Assembly: GCF_000214495.1 (NCBI RefSeq)
Contig: NZ_AFIJ01000029.1
Span: 40,969-104,968, forward strand
Length of the DNA: 64,000 nt
Direction of reading: 5' to 3'
Source: Megasphaera lornae
GTDB lineage: Bacteria; Bacillota; Negativicutes; Veillonellales; Megasphaeraceae
Both the position numbers and the translations under genes were made by a program. Every line of letters begins with the position of its first letter. The stretch's first letter is position 1. Below are positions 63,144-64,000 of this stretch, in pieces. Below the pieces are notes generated by a model that made no database searches, was not told the DNA's origin, and saw nothing but the letters and a program-made list of their open reading frames with translations.

Positions 63144-63677
63144 TTAGACGCGGAACCCCGCCGCGTCCCCATATTGACAAATGCCGTCGGCAACGGCGCG
63201 CGCACAGGCGTCTTCCCGCCCTTCGTACCGCCGCAGATCCGCATCGTTGTCAATAAAACAAGTTTCCACTAAAATAGCCGGCATGCGGGTGGCCCGCAGG
63301 ACGTATAAGTCCGGCCGTTCTTTAATACCCCGATCGGGCAATTGTAATACCTGTTGCACCCGGGCTTGCACGGCATGTCCCAACAGGACGGCCGCCGCCG
63401 AACGGCCCACCAAGGTTTCCGTCCCGCCGGCCCGGCCGTTAAAGGCGTTAAAATGCAGGGAAACAAAGATATGCGCGCCGCTTTCGTTGGCGTGGGCACA
63501 AACGGCCTGCAAATTATGTTGCTGTTCCGTCAGCACCGTCATTCGCCGCGCTTCCAAATAGTGTTTTACCCGTTCTCCCAACGCGTACGCCAAGTCGCAT
63601 TCCCGCAGGCCGCGCGTGGGATGGACGGCGCCGGAATCCAGGCGGCGATCATGCCCGGGGTTCAGAAATATTTTCAT
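63144..63677 (-). CDS. N-acetylmuramoyl-L-alanine amidase (Amidase_3)
   Basis: A 177-residue zinc amidase that cuts the MurNAc-L-Ala bond. Zinc ligands are His9 (NPGHD), Glu26 and His75 (SLHFN), and the catalytic Glu138 is in ILVETCF. Only the catalytic domain is present, with no signal peptide and no wall-binding domain, as in phage-type or bacteriocin-lysis enzymes. It overlaps the small membrane-protein gene upstream by 29 bp, a holin-endolysin-like arrangement. Confidence 0.88.
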   Translation of the reverse strand: MKIFLNPGHDRRLDSGAVHPTRGLRECDLAYALGERVKHYLEARRMTVLTEQQHNLQAVCAHANESGAHIFVSLHFNAFNGRAGGTETLVGRSAAAVLLGHAVQARVQQVLQLPDRGIKERPDLYVLRATRMPAILVETCFIDNDADLRRYEGREDACARAVADGICQYGDAAGFRV

Positions 63678-63897
63678 GCGCCGCTCCTTTCTCTTCCTGC
63701 CGGGTTTGTTGCACCGCCATATGCACGGCGGCTTCCGAGCCGCCTACGGCAATGCCCGTGACATCCCCTTCCCGAGAATTTTCCGGCCGTCTGCCGGCAC
63801 GTTGTCCGGCTTCGGCCATACTGCCCAAGAGCCGTTGGAGCAGAAAAATCACGGCTCCCGCCAAAGGCGTACGTAAAAATTCAAAAAATTTGTTCAT
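63649..63897 (-). CDS. Small single-helix membrane protein, possible holin
   Basis: An 82-residue protein with one hydrophobic N-terminal helix (LAGAVIFLLQRLLGSMA) and a charged hydrophilic tail. I do not recognise a family; YvrJ- and UviB-like holins are short proteins of similar build found beside such amidases. The ATG follows AAGGAGAAGGA. It is the first gene of the cassette in the window; 63898-64000 holds only its leader and no clear promoter. Confidence 0.6.
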   Translation of the reverse strand: MNKFFEFLRTPLAGAVIFLLQRLLGSMAEAGQRAGRRPENSREGDVTGIAVGGSEAAVHMAVQQTRQEEKGAAHENISEPRA

Positions 63898-64000
63898 TCC
63901 TTCTCCTTTCTGTGACTACATCAGATTTCCGGTCTACGAACCGGTCCGCATTACAGGCGGCAGGAAGCCGTTCCGGTCGGACGATAGGACAGGCCCCGAA

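Noticed and set aside
62524-63147. Plus-strand open frame of 207 codons
   Set aside because: It is antisense to the DUF2922 and DUF1659 genes, which have strong ribosome sites and family patterns; the plus frame has neither.

Overview
The window looks like chromosomal DNA of a Gram-negative (diderm) Firmicute of the class Negativicutes, most likely a Veillonellaceae member close to Megasphaera. This is an inference. Firmicute-style gene orders (mraZ to ftsZ, rimP to ribF, an etfB-etfA pair) sit beside outer-membrane functions: LPS heptose genes (waaC-like, gmhB, hldE), two TonB-dependent receptors, and an outer-membrane barrel protein. MurE carries the DNPR motif of meso-diaminopimelate-adding enzymes. 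Almost all genes are on the minus strand, so transcription mostly runs right to left; the plus-strand exceptions are a DUF4231 gene, yfcE, the giant receptor, and a YbjN-like gene.

Layout, left to right. (1) 1-340: a free-standing structured RNA on the minus strand, with a textbook promoter and terminator. (2) 358-5534: hemW, lepA, mnmA, iscS. (3) 5679-9945: outer-membrane barrel gene, ADP-heptose/LPS core genes, nrdR. (4) 10014-22795: the division and cell-wall (dcw) cluster mraZ-rsmH-ftsL-murE-murF-mraY-murD-murG-murC-ddl-ftsQ-ftsZ, lacking ftsI, ftsW, murB and ftsA, with MraZ-type boxes over its promoter. (5) 22896-27452: gluQ, an M16C peptidase, and a HAD phosphatase. (6) 27673-30358: a DUF4231 membrane protein, YfcE phosphodiesterase, and a stand-alone AICAR transformylase behind a ZTP riboswitch. 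(7) 30625-36123: a giant protein of 1,832 residues that appears to fuse a TonB-dependent receptor to a second outer-membrane barrel. (8) 36205-49923: the translation/transcription block rimP-nusA-ylxR-L7Ae-infB-rbfA-nrnA-truB-ribF, preceded by polA-mutM-coaE-slt and a tRNA-Leu(CAG). The ylxR reading frame is interrupted exactly at an A_AAA_AAG slippery heptamer. (9) 50110-52569: etfAB and a DUF2325 redox-type protein. (10) 53008-60834: an ABC exporter and a Fur-controlled iron-chelate uptake operon (binding protein, permease, ATPase, TonB receptor). That receptor contains 24 tandem Gly/His/Met hexapeptides. A YbjN-like gene is transcribed divergently from a second Fur-type box. (11) 60876-61705: vsr followed by two tandem degenerate copies of its own 3' end. 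(12) 61919-63897: a compact cassette with a TcdR/UviA-like sigma factor, DUF2922 and DUF1659 proteins, a muramoyl-alanine amidase, and a small membrane protein.

How the parts work together. MnmA and IscS form a tRNA thiolation pair. hldE and gmhB supply ADP-heptose that the WaaC-like enzyme attaches to LPS. The dcw block makes and polymerises peptidoglycan precursors. The iron region couples outer-membrane, periplasmic and inner-membrane transport under Fur. The most unusual items are the ylxR frameshift, the Met/His-rich receptor loop, the double-barrel receptor, the vsr 3'-end amplification, the leftmost RNA, and the sigma/amidase cassette.
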